A stretch of 64,000 nucleotides of DNA. Origin: Trichoplusia ni (taxonomy: Eukaryota > Arthropoda > Insecta > Lepidoptera > Noctuidae). The translations under genes were made by a program, and so were the position numbers. The notes beneath the pieces were generated by a model. It was given only the letters and a program-made list of their open reading frames with translations. It was not told the origin of the DNA and did not search any database. The stretch covers positions 3,472,001 to 3,536,000 of the forward strand of contig NC_039483.1 of the NCBI RefSeq assembly GCF_003590095.1. The letters run 5' to 3'. Of the stretch, positions 23,380-35,165 are shown piece by piece. Positions within the stretch are counted from its first letter, which is position 1. Each line of letters starts with the position of its first letter.

Positions 23380-24194
23380 TTATAGTGGAACTATTTATCT
23401 CCGTTTCAACAATAAGTTTTCGTCCAAAACTACCTTTGTATCAAATAATTGATTTTGGAACCTTCAAGTAATTGTTATTCCATGGAAGTATCCTTGCCAA
23501 GTCACAAAGAAACGTAGCAGGGTAATAATTTACCTGTCTCAGGCATTTGTTAACTTGACGTGTTTTAATAAAATTACTACTTCGCTTTTCGGGAAAGATA
23601 ATTTCAATATCCTTAAACCTTGTTTTAGAGCGTATCAATTTGTAATCACTTCAAAAAGTAATGAAGACTATTCCTATAACTGGTTCTGAATAGTTTTTTG
23701 GTTTTAAGCTCGACTAGGAGGAAACTGGATGAAAAGGCAACGAAAATCCGTTACGGTAACATCGCGTCACGTTTCTGTACCATAATATGTTTTTTAACTA
23801 CTCTTGATTTTGTAATTGGATACCTAATATTACTCTTTGCCTACCCTTAAACAATGTTTTATTCTTTTGCTTCTTCTAAAAATCACCATCCACTGCAAGG
23901 TACAATACCTCTTGCATTTTCTTCCTCTAATTTCGATTTGAAATTGTTCATCCTTATTGCAATTTTATTGCTAAATCCAACCACCACTTTTGTACTGCAT
24001 TAAATAATTATCAACCTTCAAACTACCCTTCTCATACAACCAGCGTGATGATATTGATTTGTACTTAATCAACATGGCCTGTTGGCAGCCGGAGCACGTA
24101 GCAGATTACAAGCATACAGCCTGATGTACCTGCACTCTGCTTTAGAACATGACTTGTTTACATAACTACTGCAATAATGGTTATTACCACCTGC

Positions 24195-24250
24195 ATTTGT
24201 GGGATAGAGATGCCGCTGTACATTTATTGTGCTCTTCCGCTCTCACAAAT
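24195..24250. repeat. Short palindromic repeat, copy 3 (56 bp)
   Basis: ATTTGTGGGATAGAGATGCC on the left mirrors CTCTTCCGCTCTCACAAAT on the right. Same length and symmetry as the copy at 10975-11030. Confidence 0.6.
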
Positions 24251-24360
24251 ACAATATTAATTAAATACGTGGTTATTGCTTCCCAGGGCGATTACTCTCG
24301 AGTATCTTAAAGTCTTGTCCAAGCTGTGCGAAAAGGACATCGCACTATATGCTCCATCCT

Positions 24361-24560
24361 TTTTTTTTTTGGTAAGGCGGGGGAATCCTCATGGACACCC
24401 AATCCCTCGGGGAAGGAAATGGGTAGTGTCAGACTTTTACTGACTAAACCTGAACCGCCGTGCTACGTCATCCGCGTTTTTGTGTCGGTGTATGGCAATG
24501 CGTTGCAATCCTTCATACACTGACCGCGGGCTTCCACCGGCCAGTAATGTGGGTAGGTAG
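24361..24560 (+). repeat. Interspersed repeat with 'GGCAATGCGTTGCAATCCTT'
   Basis: Shares GAATCCTCATGGACACCCAA, GGAAATGGGTAGTGTCAGAC, TAAACCTGAACCGCCGTGCT and TGTGTCGGTGTATGGCAATG with the inverted copy at 32597-32750. Class unknown. Confidence 0.65.
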
Positions 24561-24580
24561 GTCACTTTCTCGTGTTGTGT

Positions 24581-24611
24581 GGAGGCCGACGTGTAAAGAG
24601 CGTCGGCCTCC
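24581..24611. repeat. Perfect 11-bp hairpin, GC-rich
   Basis: GGAGGCCGACG and CGTCGGCCTCC are exact complements with a 9-base loop. Next to the repeat at 24361-24560. Confidence 0.75.
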
Positions 24612-24761
24612 TCGCCTCATATTGGGACCGCATCCATAGCACCGAATGTGCCCCCGTCGTGGGTGCTATATGCTCTATCCTGCTTCCACACCTACATTAT
24701 TACTTTCAGACGTGGCGATTGATCCCCCGGGGTTCGCCACCATGTCTCAAAGTACTGTTGC

Positions 24762-24817
24762 AGTTGTAGAAAAGGGACATCGCTTTACACCTATGATGCT
24801 GTCTTGCTCCCACTAAT
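24762..24817. repeat. Short palindromic repeat, copy 4
   Basis: GTTGTAGAAAAGGGACATCG is mirrored by GATGCTGTCTTGCTCCCACT. Related half-sites lie at 24325-24355 and 24660-24690, so this 0.6-kb region holds a cluster. Confidence 0.5.
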
Positions 24818-24972
24818 ATATTATCAGTCACCAGAGAAGCTGCTAAAGAGGTGGAAAAGTGCGTAAGTACATTAGTAATTGGTCTTTGGACATGTCAATA
24901 TGAATTGAATCGGAATATTTATCAGATACTAAATAGTATATATCTAGAACTGAAATTTTATTAAAGTCACAC

Positions 24973-25006
24973 ATTATTTTGTTTGTTATTAGTCAAACAA
25001 AATAAT
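24973..25006. repeat. AT-rich perfect 13-bp inverted repeat
   Basis: ATTATTTTGTTTG and CAAACAAAATAAT, 8-base loop, followed by an AAT-rich microsatellite to about 25040. Confidence 0.6.
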
Positions 25007-25624
25007 AATTATTATTAATAAATAATAATAATAATTATTGCTATTTATTCAAGCTCAATCGGCGTCACTAATTTCGATGAATTGGGTCCATAACTAATTT
25101 TAGCTTATGTTTTATGTTTTTGCACCCATAACCGACATCTACACGCGAAATGCCGCTGGAAATAACTAGTTTGATAATAACCACATTTGTGTTGATATTA
25201 AACAAGTCTATCACCTGCCATCAACTAAAGATGATAAATTAAAAGCTTACGTGTCTAAAAATTCATTAAAAGAATTAAAAGAAAATTAAATCACTTCTAT
25301 TAAAATAGGTTACAAACATGTTTATTTTATCTTATACGATATAAACTGGCTTACACGTTTTATCTATTTTCTTTTTACGAGCAGTGCTTTATTTTTAAAA
25401 GGCACTCCAAATTAATTACAAAAATATTGCTTCATAATTCATGAATGGGAGGGTTGGATGACGGAGATTTTACGCTTTTTAAAATCTCTTTCATATCCTA
25501 GTACATGCATGTTTTATGTCATACCCTTTTAAATGGAGGAACAGATGCCAGCTTCACTTGGTTGCTGGTTGGTAATTACTCTGGTTGTTCAATTTGAAAG
25601 TTTGTAGAATGTCTGTCTTTAATT

Positions 25625-25972
25625 TTCATCATCGGCCTAGCCTTTTCCCAACTATGTTGGGGTCGGCTACCAGTCCAACCGGTTTCAGCTGAGTACCTGT
25701 GTTTTACAAGGAGTGACTGCCTATCTGACCCTCCTCAACCCAGTTACCTGGGTGTTGGACTGAGTGTGACTGGCTGTCAGACTTTTTCAAGCTTCTGACT
25801 ATCTGTAACGACTGTCAAAGATGTAGGAATAATAGCCGGGACTCACAATTTGACGTGCCTTCCGAAACACGGAGGAACTCGCTGTGACACAGATGGTCAC
25901 CCATCTACGGACCAACCGCGTCAAGCCTGTGATCGAATCACTTATGCGGTTATAGCACAGCCACGAGCTCTG
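25625..25972 (+). repeat. Long lepidopteran interspersed repeat
   Basis: CATCATCGGCCTAGCCTTTT, CCAACTATGTTGGGGTCGGC, CTCAACCCAGTTACCTGGGT, CGTGCCTTCCGAAACACGGA and GTGATCGAATCACTTATGCG occur in fixed order. A shortened copy is inverted at 47075-47210, and the GTGCCTTCCGAAACACGG block recurs at 27631-27648. Confidence 0.65.
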
Positions 25973-26224
25973 TCTTTAATTTTATTGGGACATTTGTTTG
26001 GCGATTGTGCAGTGCCTAAATAAAATGATTTCAGGTATAACACGAACCTCTCCTCTCTAGAACCATAAATTGATTTCTAAAATGTCAGTAAATAATGTTT
26101 TTAAATTGTAACATTGATTTAAAATAAATATTGCTATCACTTACAATAATATAGGACACGTACATCAAAATCGGTAGAGTCGTTCTGGATCATCATAACA
26201 TATCACATTTTACATTATATTTCG

Positions 26225-26345
26225 GGTTCTGTACCCAAAAGGTAAAAGTGAACCCTAAGGGTCGGATGTCTGTCCTGTTTATCTATCTGCCACCAGGCTA
26301 TATCTCATGAACTATGAAAATCATGTTCAATGTTGCCGCTATAGA
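26225..26345 (+). repeat. GGTTCCGT-type interspersed repeat
   Basis: GGGTTCTGTACCCAAAAGGT, GTGAACCCTAAGGGTCGGAT, CACCAGGCTATATCTCATGA, TGTTGCCGCTATAG. Confidence 0.65.
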
Positions 26346-26999
26346 ATTTTAGAGGTTAATTCAGCAAATGGTTTTTGAACTCACAGTGTCGTGAGTCGAA
26401 CACGCTCGTGGGTGTCTTATTTTTAGGCACTCGTGCAAAAATCGATACTCCTTAAGAAAATTACAAGTATTAAAGGAATAATTTACTGGAGATGCTAAAT
26501 TAAAAATGCGGAATCACAACAACGTTTCAACACTTCTCAACGAGGCGTGAAATATAAAGAGAAAATATTGGAAACATACCCAAGGGTTTTGAAAACGCGA
26601 CGAATTCGGACAAGGTACGCCAACGCGATTCTACATAAAAATAAAGACGTAAATAAGAAATCTTAGATGTTTCAGTAATACTGATAAAAGTTAATTTTGA
26701 TAAAAACAAACACGTTGTTTTTATAAATGCGTAGTTTCATTTTAAGTATAATTTCTGGACGGAAAAATAATCAGAAGCTTGAGATGAACAAAAAATAAGA
26801 AACGCAAAATTGGCCAGAGAATTTCTAGCCGCCTATAGGTACACCGGAAATAACATAAAATAAAACTGGTCGAATGCCACATGTTGGACTCACCACAATT
26901 GGGGTTCCATAAAAAAAATCATCAAATTTGTGACCTTACCAACTGTTGCCTAACCTTTTTTTGCTTCAAGTTCCACAATTTAAGTGTCAATTTATCCTC

Positions 27000-27110
27000 T
27001 ACAAGATCATGGGATAAAGCCTGGTGACAGATGAACACACAGACTCGACAGCGGAGCCAGTCTCGGACTGTCTTTGAAATCGGTCCCTTTTTACTCTTCC
27101 CTGCGAAATC
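27000..27110 (-). repeat. GGTTCCGT-type interspersed repeat (degraded)
   Basis: The minus strand shows GACTGGCTCCGCTGTCGAGT, CTGTGTGTTCATCTGTCACC and AGGCTTTATCCCATGATC. The 5' end is decayed. Confidence 0.5.
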
Positions 27111-27294
27111 CCAAAAACATTAATTAGTGGCTTCGGTCCATTATTTAAATAAATAAAATTTATTTAGTAGTCGAAACAAAAGCGGTGCCAAATGTATTTA
27201 AATATTCGATTTCATTGAAATGTAATTTCCTTATTCACTCATGTACACTCAACAGCAGAGCTGTTAACACGACCCGATTTACAAACAGCTAGTG

Positions 27295-27425
27295 TTTTCG
27301 GGGTTCCGTATCCAAGCAAGAGCAAGAATGGAAGCTCTAGTACTGAAGATCCGTTGTTCGTCCCTCTCTCTGTCCGACCGTCACCAAGCTGTGTGTCATG
27401 GACCGGTATTAACTTAGTATGTTTA
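27295..27425 (+). repeat. GGTTCCGT-type interspersed repeat
   Basis: Starts GGGGTTCCGTATCCAAGCAA and ends with CTCTGTCCGACCGTCACCAA, GCTGTGTGTCATGGACCGGT. Confidence 0.55.
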
Positions 27426-27469
27426 ATCTATAACTATAAAAATAATCTCCTGACTGATTTTTGGCCATG

Positions 27470-27655
27470 ATGGCTAGTGTCCCAAAGCACCAGCCAGCTG
27501 ACCGGGATATATTATAATGCACAAGCGTGTGTGCCAACACAGGTGCTCTCTCTGTTCCTTGCTCTCATAGAATGATGGAGCGGTAATATTACATGACCGT
27601 AAAGAGACTAGGTGCGGGCTCCACATTTACGTGCCTTCCGAAACACGGAACCAGT
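27470..27655 (+). repeat. Lepidopteran interspersed repeat related to 25625-25972
   Basis: Contains GTCCCAAAGCACCAGCCAGC and AAGCGTGTGTGCCAACACAG, and ends with the same ACGTGCCTTCCGAAACACGG block as the repeat at 25.6 kb. Confidence 0.55.
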
Positions 27656-28274
27656 GTAGGCTCGAGCACAAAAAGCAAACTATTAAGTGTTTATCTGTAT
27701 GTTTAATAAATTGGATTGTGTTCAACAATTTCTGTCGCTGACTGTACGAGCTTGGAAGCTCTGGTGTATTTCAAATGGGCTTATATTGGGAAAGTACATT
27801 TCCAAATAACTGAAATGTGTTTCATAGTGTAGTTCATTCATACAAGAAATATTTTAAAATGTTAATTTTGTTTGGAAGAGAATTTAAATAGCTGAGTCGA
27901 AATATTTATTTTTTCTGCCTACCATTTTCAAGCCTTGTTGAGGACGGAATTCAGTTTTACTGTATGAATTACTGAAATATTTGCGATTGCCAAATGATTG
28001 TCAAAATGGTAATTATTGAATGCCTATCAAATATTTTACATTGCATTCGATAATAACTGAAAGGCAGAAAACAAAAACAAATGCAAGCAACTATTTTAAT
28101 TCCTGCCATCTTACCACACGTAATTTAAAATCACTGATACTCATTTACTGAAATCTGAAAAGCAATACAGAAAAACTATGATTGCAAGTTTCCATATACC
28201 TTTGAGAATCTATAAGCTTGGTGAAACGTCGACCGTTAATACCCCTTACCATGAACGCTCGAACCAAAACATGC

Positions 28275-28330
28275 AATTGTGCAAGCGAGATGCCACTACT
28301 CCGTGTAGAGCCCTATCTCACTCCCACAAC
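28275..28330. repeat. Short palindromic repeat, copy 5 (56 bp)
   Basis: TTGTGCAAGCGAGATGCCAC mirrors GCCCTATCTCACTCCCACAA, with ACTCCGTGTAG at the centre. The overlapping 76- and 95-residue open frames are by-products. Confidence 0.65.
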
Positions 28331-28594
28331 ACCAAAATTCTTACTTCAAGAACTGGTACAGGTTTTGAATACACAAACGCTTGTGTGTTCACAGTCGAGA
28401 AGCTTTGACGGTCAAACCTCACCGCAATGTGTGAATTGTTTCCAGAAATTGCAATCAACAAAGAACCACAGACATTGGTATAAGTCAGATTTCGTCCCTG
28501 TCTAGGACTTATTAGTTGTGTACACGTGTATTATGCTATTGTGTTGTAATGTTATTTTTTTATTTGCATTAAGAAGTTTGCAAATGCTTTTACT

Positions 28595-28765
28595 GATATT
28601 TGACGAACCTCGCCCGAGACAAGAATTCCATTCCTGTGACCTGAACTGTGTACTACTGCTAGGCAAAGGCCTTCCGAAAATACTTCCACGATTCTCTGTT
28701 CTGGGCCAAATGGAACCAACCGACGCGACGGTCAGCGTTGTCTTGCCAAAGCTTCCTAGATAGAT
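28595..28765 (+). repeat. Probable interspersed repeat fragment
   Basis: The ACTGCTAGGCAAAGGCCTTC segment is a common moth repeat motif. The 81-residue open frame through it has no recognised domain. Confidence 0.3.
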
Positions 28766-29256
28766 AGATTAAATGATGAAATAGATTGAAAAATAGATTA
28801 AATTGTGCCACAATGGGCGGACTTATCGCAAAAAAGATTCTTTAACAGACAACCTTTAGACGGGTTAAATTCTGAAGGAAAAACATTTCTGCAATCCGAT
28901 TCCTTAGCTCAGGAACCTATTTTTAATCATACTGCCTAAGTGACATTAGACATAGCCACGACACAGATCGAAGGTCAATATAACCTTTTTTGGTCTCTGA
29001 CTACAGCAAATTGAGGACATGAGCGGCCGCTGAAACTAAGTCAGCAGTGAGTGCTCATCTTATATTTATCGCGTAAAGGTAAAGTGAATTGTATAAATTC
29101 TACTTGAGTACTTCAAGGGTATTAGACAGGGCTGTCACGAGATACATCCTGTGTATTTCAGAAGAAAATTTTAAACGTTAATTTTTTTAAATAATGCATT
29201 GAAAACCACATAACAAACAGCCCTGAGGCTCTACCACCACGTCTCAAAATAATATT

Positions 29257-29322
29257 ATTATGGATGTGGAAGCGTGACAGTGCAATACAAGTCGTAGACT
29301 GGTATCTCTTTTCCATTATTTC
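29257..29322. repeat. Short palindromic repeat, diverged copy 6
   Basis: ATGGATGTGGAAGCGTGACA with the mirrored GGTATCTCTTTTCCATTATT. The symmetry is weaker than in other copies. Confidence 0.4.
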
Positions 29323-29502
29323 AGGAATATGATTTTAAAGCGTGGTGATTATTCAATCCTTTCACTGCCTACTGGTCGTTTTGATATTTTGATGGATTTA
29401 ATCAATAATGAGGGGTTTTTCGTCTTAACTGACTAAAAATTTATCAAAAATAAGAGGTATTTAACACTAATTAAAAATAATATAGTAGGGTTTTTTATCA
29501 TT

Positions 29503-29730
29503 GACGACCTCCGTGGTCGAGTGGCGTACGCACCGGTTTCAAGGTGTCGCTATCTCTGAGGTCCCGGGTTCGATCCCCGGTCGGGTCAATGTAAAAATTT
29601 ACATTTCTACATTGTCTCGGGTCTGGGCGTTTGTGGTACCTTCGTTGTATCTGAATTCCATAACACAAGTGCTTTAGCAACTTACTTTGGGTTCAGAACA
29701 ATGTATGTGATGTTGTCCGCATTTATTTAT
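29503..29730 (+). mobile_element. Full-length tRNA-derived SINE
   Basis: The head has a Pol III A-box region (TGGTCGAGTGGCGTACGCAC) and a B box (GGTTCGATCCC at 29569-29579) in a tRNA-like context. The body carries TGGTACCTTCGTTGTATCTG and CTTACTTTGGGTTCAGAACA. The end is a (TTTA)n tail. TTATCA occurs on both sides (about 29495 and 29727), a possible short target duplication. The body matches the truncated copy at 931-1041, which establishes it as a dispersed family and not a tRNA gene. It resembles noctuid SINEs by memory. Confidence 0.8.
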
Positions 29731-30336
29731 CAATTTAGATTATACAATAAAAGAGATAATGTTGTGCCGACCCTAAAGCGAGACTATTACCAACTATAGC
29801 GGGTTTTCCACTTGCTTATACCCTAGTCTCCACTAAATATTACAGCTTAATATTTTCTCCTGAAATTAACAAAATATTTCAAGAAGAAATTTCAGAAATA
29901 CCAACATTATTACGCCTAAACAATTATGGTAAGACAATTCTTAATCTTAATTGGAGCGATAAATAATACTGACGCGTCACCGTTAATTTATGCGATAATT
30001 ATGCCTTGCCCTTAATAAGCCTACTTAAGGGTAAGTTGACGAGAATAATTCGACACCGCGTCGTTACTTTTTGCAGCTTCGTTTAGATTAGGCGAGTGAT
30101 ACCGTGCTAGTTGCATTACTGAAATCTGAGCACCTGACCGTCTAGGCAAGTCATATTTCTCCAAGCCCTGAAGACCCGCTGCTTGTTATTTGATGATGGG
30201 CTCGTTCTTTCTAACAAGGTTTTAAATCGGCCCATTGTGCGTATGGTGGCTTTGAGACGCTTTCCCTGCCATCTCAAATCCATTCGGAAGAGCAGAAGTC
30301 TCCTGGGACGTTCGCAGGCATCTGAAATGAAATGAC

Positions 30337-30520
30337 GCGGACAGCCGAGTGGTCTAGTTTGCTACGCTAAACCCACTCTATGCGAAGTATTACGTAGGAT
30401 GTTGTTTTCGTTTACGGACAAGAGTTTATGTGATCCACGAACGCTTTTTCTGAAACTTGTGGTCTTTGGCGTATTACTTGCAAGTTTGTAGAATCCAAGC
30501 GATACGAGTATTGAATCCCT
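30337..30520 (+). mobile_element. tRNA-derived SINE, degraded
   Basis: Begins with GCGGACAGCCGAGTGGTCTA (A box) and shares GTTTATGTGATCCACGAACG and a diverged downstream part with the SINE at 45627. The terminal hairpin of that copy is decayed here. Confidence 0.6.
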
Positions 30521-30685
30521 TAGTGCTGGAGTAGTTTTCGCGAGCAAAGAGCAATTCAAAATCTCTTCTATGTCGAAAAAGAAAATCATTCGTTAGGGTT
30601 TTTGATGCGTTCTCTATTCTAATGCTATATAACATTGTCCAGCATATTGCCCTCTGACATTAGAATTGCCAGTCATGTATTGAAT

Positions 30686-30825
30686 CATCATCATCATTCC
30701 CCTGTCCAATTACTTTATTTGGGGTCGGCGCAACATGTCATCTTCTTCCATACCTTTCTATCAGCCGTCATCTCATAGGTAATCTTCTTTGCGCCCATAT
30801 TTTGCAACTCGCACAATATACTCGC
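30686..30825 (+). repeat. Interspersed repeat with 'GGGGTCGGCGCAACATGTCA'
   Basis: Starts in (ATC)n and contains CATCTTCTTCCATACCTTTC and GCCGTCATCTCATAGGTAAT, a pattern I know from many moth loci. Non-coding. Confidence 0.5.
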
Positions 30826-31654
30826 TTAATTTAAATGAGGTTCAATATAATTATGCAGGCAAACCACTCAATGTGTTTTAAGAGACATGTTTACGTAATT
30901 TTGGGGTTAGATTTGGGTTTCCCCTTGGGACCTTGGTTTTTTGGGAATGTCTTACCTGTGTTTTGACTAATTTATGTATACGTAATTATAGTTTTATTTT
31001 TAAGATTTTTTAGATTGTTTTGTTGATTTCTCTTTCTATTTCTAGAATAAAATTTTCAGAAATGTTAGTAAGTTGTAGACATTTTTTGGTCAAAACTTGA
31101 TTATTAATTTTCTGATATATTTTACTTTACTTGCATATAATGTATAAGATCCTATTGTAGGGTCAATACCTCCTTTTCTCGTTAGAACCTCTTTGCTTTT
31201 AGCTAATTTTGACTGTAAGTATCTATTTATTTTTATCAGAAAATACAGTCAAATTTTATTCCGTTTGGACCATTATTTTCGATTTCTATTTCCAGTGAGC
31301 GATCAAAAACTCATACTCAGTAAGCATTGAGGCCATAAACTCTTCTTTTAACGTCGATTCTATTTGTGTATGAATGCCAACCAGTTAAATTCGGGGTTCA
31401 ATGAAATATCGTTACTTTTGACGTAAATGTTTGTTCCAAAAAACCGGTCAAGTGCGAGTTGGACTGCGTACACTGAGGGTTACATTTATTATGTATCGAA
31501 AGCAAAAAAATCGGTTAGGTAGCGATACATTTGTTTTTACCTCAATCTTATTAGGATGATGACCGTAACAATCTTTATTTAATCTGGATGCTTATTTGTA
31601 GCATGTTTTTTTTATAGCTTCAATTTTATCGTCTAAGACAAAAACTATTGTCTA

Positions 31655-31775
31655 GTTATAACGGTTCATTTCGTACTGCCTGGTGGTAGACGGAAGGATA
31701 GAAGACGAGACAGACAGGCACCAGAGCCTTACTAATACAGATTCATTTTTACCCTTTGGTTACGTAACCCGAAAA
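31655..31775 (-). repeat. GGTTCCGT-type interspersed repeat
   Basis: Minus strand: GGGTTACGTAACCAAAGGGT, AAAATGAATCTGTATTAGTA, CTGTCTGTCTCGTC, CCACCAGGCAGTACGAAATG, AACCGTTATA. Confidence 0.6.
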
Positions 31776-32406
31776 AAGGCCAATGACATTTGAATGCGAT
31801 TTCAAATTGTGATTTGGATATTATAGGGTGGGGTTTAATCAACTGATTTGTGACATGACAATTGTAACCGCAATGTGACGTGTGACTAAATCGAGTAATG
31901 GTATTGGCTGGTTACATTTAAAAAACCGGTCAAAATTTGGAGCACGTAGAGTTGCATGTTGATTATAGCTGCAAAATCATTACTCTCGTTTTTACAGAGT
32001 ACATAATACTGATAGTTTCAGTTTATTTTTAAGAAAGAAATTTCATTTTTTAGTCTAGTAAAGTAGCAGGACATTCCAGACAATTTATACGGATTGTCAG
32101 AACTGCTATAAAAAATTCTGACTAATGACGATGATGAAGTAAAAGCAATTGGAAAAACCTATTTAGGTACTGACAAGAAAATCATTTATCATCCACAATA
32201 CCAAAGCAAACCTACAGATATTATAGCTAGGACAGAGAACCTTTTCAAGGGAATCGGACTGCGAAAATATGATTTATTATAACGGTTACAAAGGTCAGAA
32301 CTTTTAAATTTATTAGTCCGTTATATTTAATACTTTACTGAATTTAGAAAATAGGTTCAAAAAAGATATTTCCAAAGCCCGTACTAGCATTTAATCTAGG
32401 ACAGCT

Positions 32407-32467
32407 GCTGTCATGGAAGCAAGATAGTGCTCTACAATTCTCTACCGGCGTCTCGCTTGCACATCAA
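32407..32467. repeat. Short palindromic repeat, copy 7
   Basis: CATGGAAGCAAGATAGTGCT mirrors CGGCGTCTCGCTTGCACATC around a CTACAATTCTCTAC centre. Confidence 0.6.
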
Positions 32468-32596
32468 TTCTGAAGATACTTAGCTACTTTTCCGAATAAA
32501 ATTTTTCCGTTAGAATCTTTTGTTCTCAGGACGAAATAAATTTGACTCTGAAATTAAATTTATGGTCGAAAAGCAGAATCTTCTAAATTTCATTTC

Positions 32597-32752
32597 AGTA
32601 AGCCCACAAACACGCATTGCCATACGCCGACACAAAAACGGGTCGACGTAGCACGGCCGTTCAGGTTTAGTCTAGTAAAAGTCTGACACTATCCATTTCC
32701 TTCCCCGAGGAAGTGGGTGTCCATGAGGATTACCCCGCTTGACCAAAAAAAA
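32597..32752 (-). repeat. Interspersed repeat, inverted copy of 24361-24560
   Basis: CATTGCCATACGCCGACACA, GTAGCACGGCCGTTCAGGTT and GGGTGTCCATGAGGATTACC are complementary to the 24.4-kb copy. Confidence 0.65.
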
Positions 32753-33111
32753 ACCTCTATTAGGAACATTAATTACAGATGCGACGCCCAATACCACAAA
32801 ATTCAGGCATCATATCTAAAGTCCAAGACAATCGTGAATCGTGATCGTGAAAAGGTACAAATTATTTGTACCTCTTTCAATTCACGACAATATTTCAATT
32901 GAAAAAACCAGGAGCTTCTTAAGGCGAGCACAAGTCCAACAAGCAGAGGCCTTGTTAAGAATTTTAATCTAAGATGTACCTAATGGCCCATCTGCCAAGG
33001 CCCATCAGCCTCTGCCAAGAACAGACATGGTAGACCCCTGGTAGCTATATTTTATTGTGGAGAAAAAACTAATTTCGACTGTTGGTATTATTATCTATAC
33101 TTCTATACTAA

Positions 33112-33389
33112 TCTATACTTCTATACTAACAAATAAAGCTGAAGAGTTTGTTTGTTTGATTGTTTGTTTGTTTGAACGCGCTAATCTCAGGAACTACTGG
33201 TCCAAATTGAAAAATTCTTTTTGTGTTGAATAGACCATTTACCGAGGAAGGCTTTAGGCTATAAACCATTACGCTGCGACTAATAGGAACGAAGATACAA
33301 TGAAAAATGTGAAAAAAACAGGGCAGGTATAAATAAATCATAACTTATAATCTTCTACCCACGGGGACGAAGTCGCGGGCAACAGCTAG
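33112..33389 (+). mobile_element. Short non-autonomous Helitron, complete ends
   Basis: A|TCTATACTTCTATACTAACA start, (GTTT)n, CAGGAACTACTGGTCCAAAT, AGACCATTTACCGAGGAAGG, end GGGCAACAGCTAG|T. The alternative start at 33120 cannot be excluded. Confidence 0.72.
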
Positions 33390-33906
33390 TGTGGTCTAAA
33401 AGGTAAGCATTTCCTTTCGAAACTATGCAATAATATACAACTGCCTTTCAATTTCAAAATCAAATTATTTGTGTCTCCACAAATCTTCGCAAGCCTCCAA
33501 AAATTGCCAATTTCCAGTACTGAACGAGAGAAAAATACGTACAATTTTCGGCATCGACGCACATTAAAAATATAAATAAAACCAGCTTTTAATCAGTGGC
33601 TGAGCAGGAAACCGTCAATGAAATAAGGTTGTTTATTTAACGTCAATAAATTACTTGCTTACGAGGTTTTCGCGTGGACGAAGCGAAAAATTAAAAACGC
33701 GTGTCGGAACCGGCGGGCGGAAAAACGTAGTTATAAAACCGTCCATGTTCCTGTATATTTATTCTTTTAATTTCGGTATCTTTTTAGTGGTTTTTGTGAA
33801 TGCAGAGCTCATTAAAATGGTTTGGTAATTCAGATAAGTTAAAGCTTTTGAGATATAGTGCTTATAAACAATATTATTTTAATGTTTACTGAAAATATAT
33901 TTTATA

Positions 33907-34140
33907 CTAGCTGTTCTTCAGTTCTGCTTACAGCGTCCGGTGGTCCCCGTTTCCATGGAAATACATCCCCTTAGTGATCTTATAGCTTTACACACCTTTT
34001 CAATATTCCCTCGGGAACTATTTCAAAAATCGGTTGTGTTCGTTTCTATGTCAATGCAAAATTTCATCCAAATCCATTCAGCCGTTTTTACGTGAAAATA
34101 TCCAAACTTCTACACTTTCACATTAATAATATTAGTAAGA
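33907..34140 (-). mobile_element. Short non-autonomous Helitron, divergent
   Basis: CTAG end at 33907-33910 and an ATATTAGTAAGA end at 34.14 kb. The body has CCCCGTTTCCATGGAAATAC and CAAATCCATTCAGCCGTTTT, unlike the main subfamily. Confidence 0.55.
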
Positions 34141-35049
34141 ATTGTATTTACTCACGCCTATTAGCGGGGCTACCCGGTTCCAAAACCAATCGTTCAATAC
34201 TTATAACTGCACTTGAGAAAACTGATTTTAAACAATGCCCAGTAGCCGGTATCTGTCTAGTCTAGTTTTATTCTAAGTAATTCCTCTCCTATAACCGAGT
34301 AAACGCCAGTCTCTACCTGCCATATTTATTTGGTAACTTTTCAAGGGTAAAAGCTTTTTGACAATATTTCGTGGATGTCCCTGAAGCACAGTTATTTCGC
34401 ATTCTAGGTAACATTTGTCTTGTTCAGCTGGTATTCTATTGCCTATACGTGATGGAAATTTATTTCCTAGCCATCAATAACAACAGTTTTTCTTCTTTGC
34501 AGAATTTCGTAACAGAATGTTGAGATAAAATCACTTAGGCATATTATATTCACAAATTTTGTATGTAGAATTCGAAATCTTTTAAAGCTAATTATAAAAA
34601 TATTACATGAATTTATAGTGATTTGAAGGAAATCAAGAAGATAATTTGAAAGGAAAAGAGGCAACATACCTAAAAAAGTACTGATGAAAGACACAAAATA
34701 AATCGCACCGCTAAAAGCAAAAATGCTAATCATAATTAGACGCTAGTCATTGATAAATTAGAAGATACAGAGCTAAAGATAACAAGACTGTTTGACTATA
34801 TTACCGACGTTAAAGATATGCAAAATAAAGATGAAGATAACACAAGAATTAAGATTGAAGATGATATAAATACAATGCCATAAATAACAGGAAGGACAAA
34901 AGAGAAAACAGAGAATTAACTGATTGGAAGGAATTGTGATCATCTAAATACATTACGAGAGATTAAAGACTAAAAGACCATGGATTTTAAGGGAGGAAGA
35001 GGCGGAATTATTTGCGATTAATGGTTTTGCATGAAATTTATCAAGATTT

Positions 35050-35165
35050 TATAGGGTACCCTACTTAATGGGGAAAAACGAAACATTATTAGCAAGGTTC
35101 CGCTATCTGTCCGTCCGTTTTTGAGCAGGCTGTTTCTTATAAATCGTGATAGCTAAACCGTTGGT
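35050..35165 (+). repeat. GGTTCCGT-type interspersed repeat
   Basis: AGGGTACCCTACTTAATGGG, AAGGTTCCGCTATCTGTCCG, GAGCAGGCTGTTTCTTATAA, CGTGATAGCTAAACCGTT. Confidence 0.6.

Noticed and set aside
28178..28505. Open frames of 76 and 95 residues
   Set aside because: They overlap one of the ~56-bp palindromes and lack domain features.
29503..29585. tRNA gene
   Set aside because: A and B boxes are present, but the sequence continues into a SINE body shared with 931-1041 and no proper cloverleaf was apparent.
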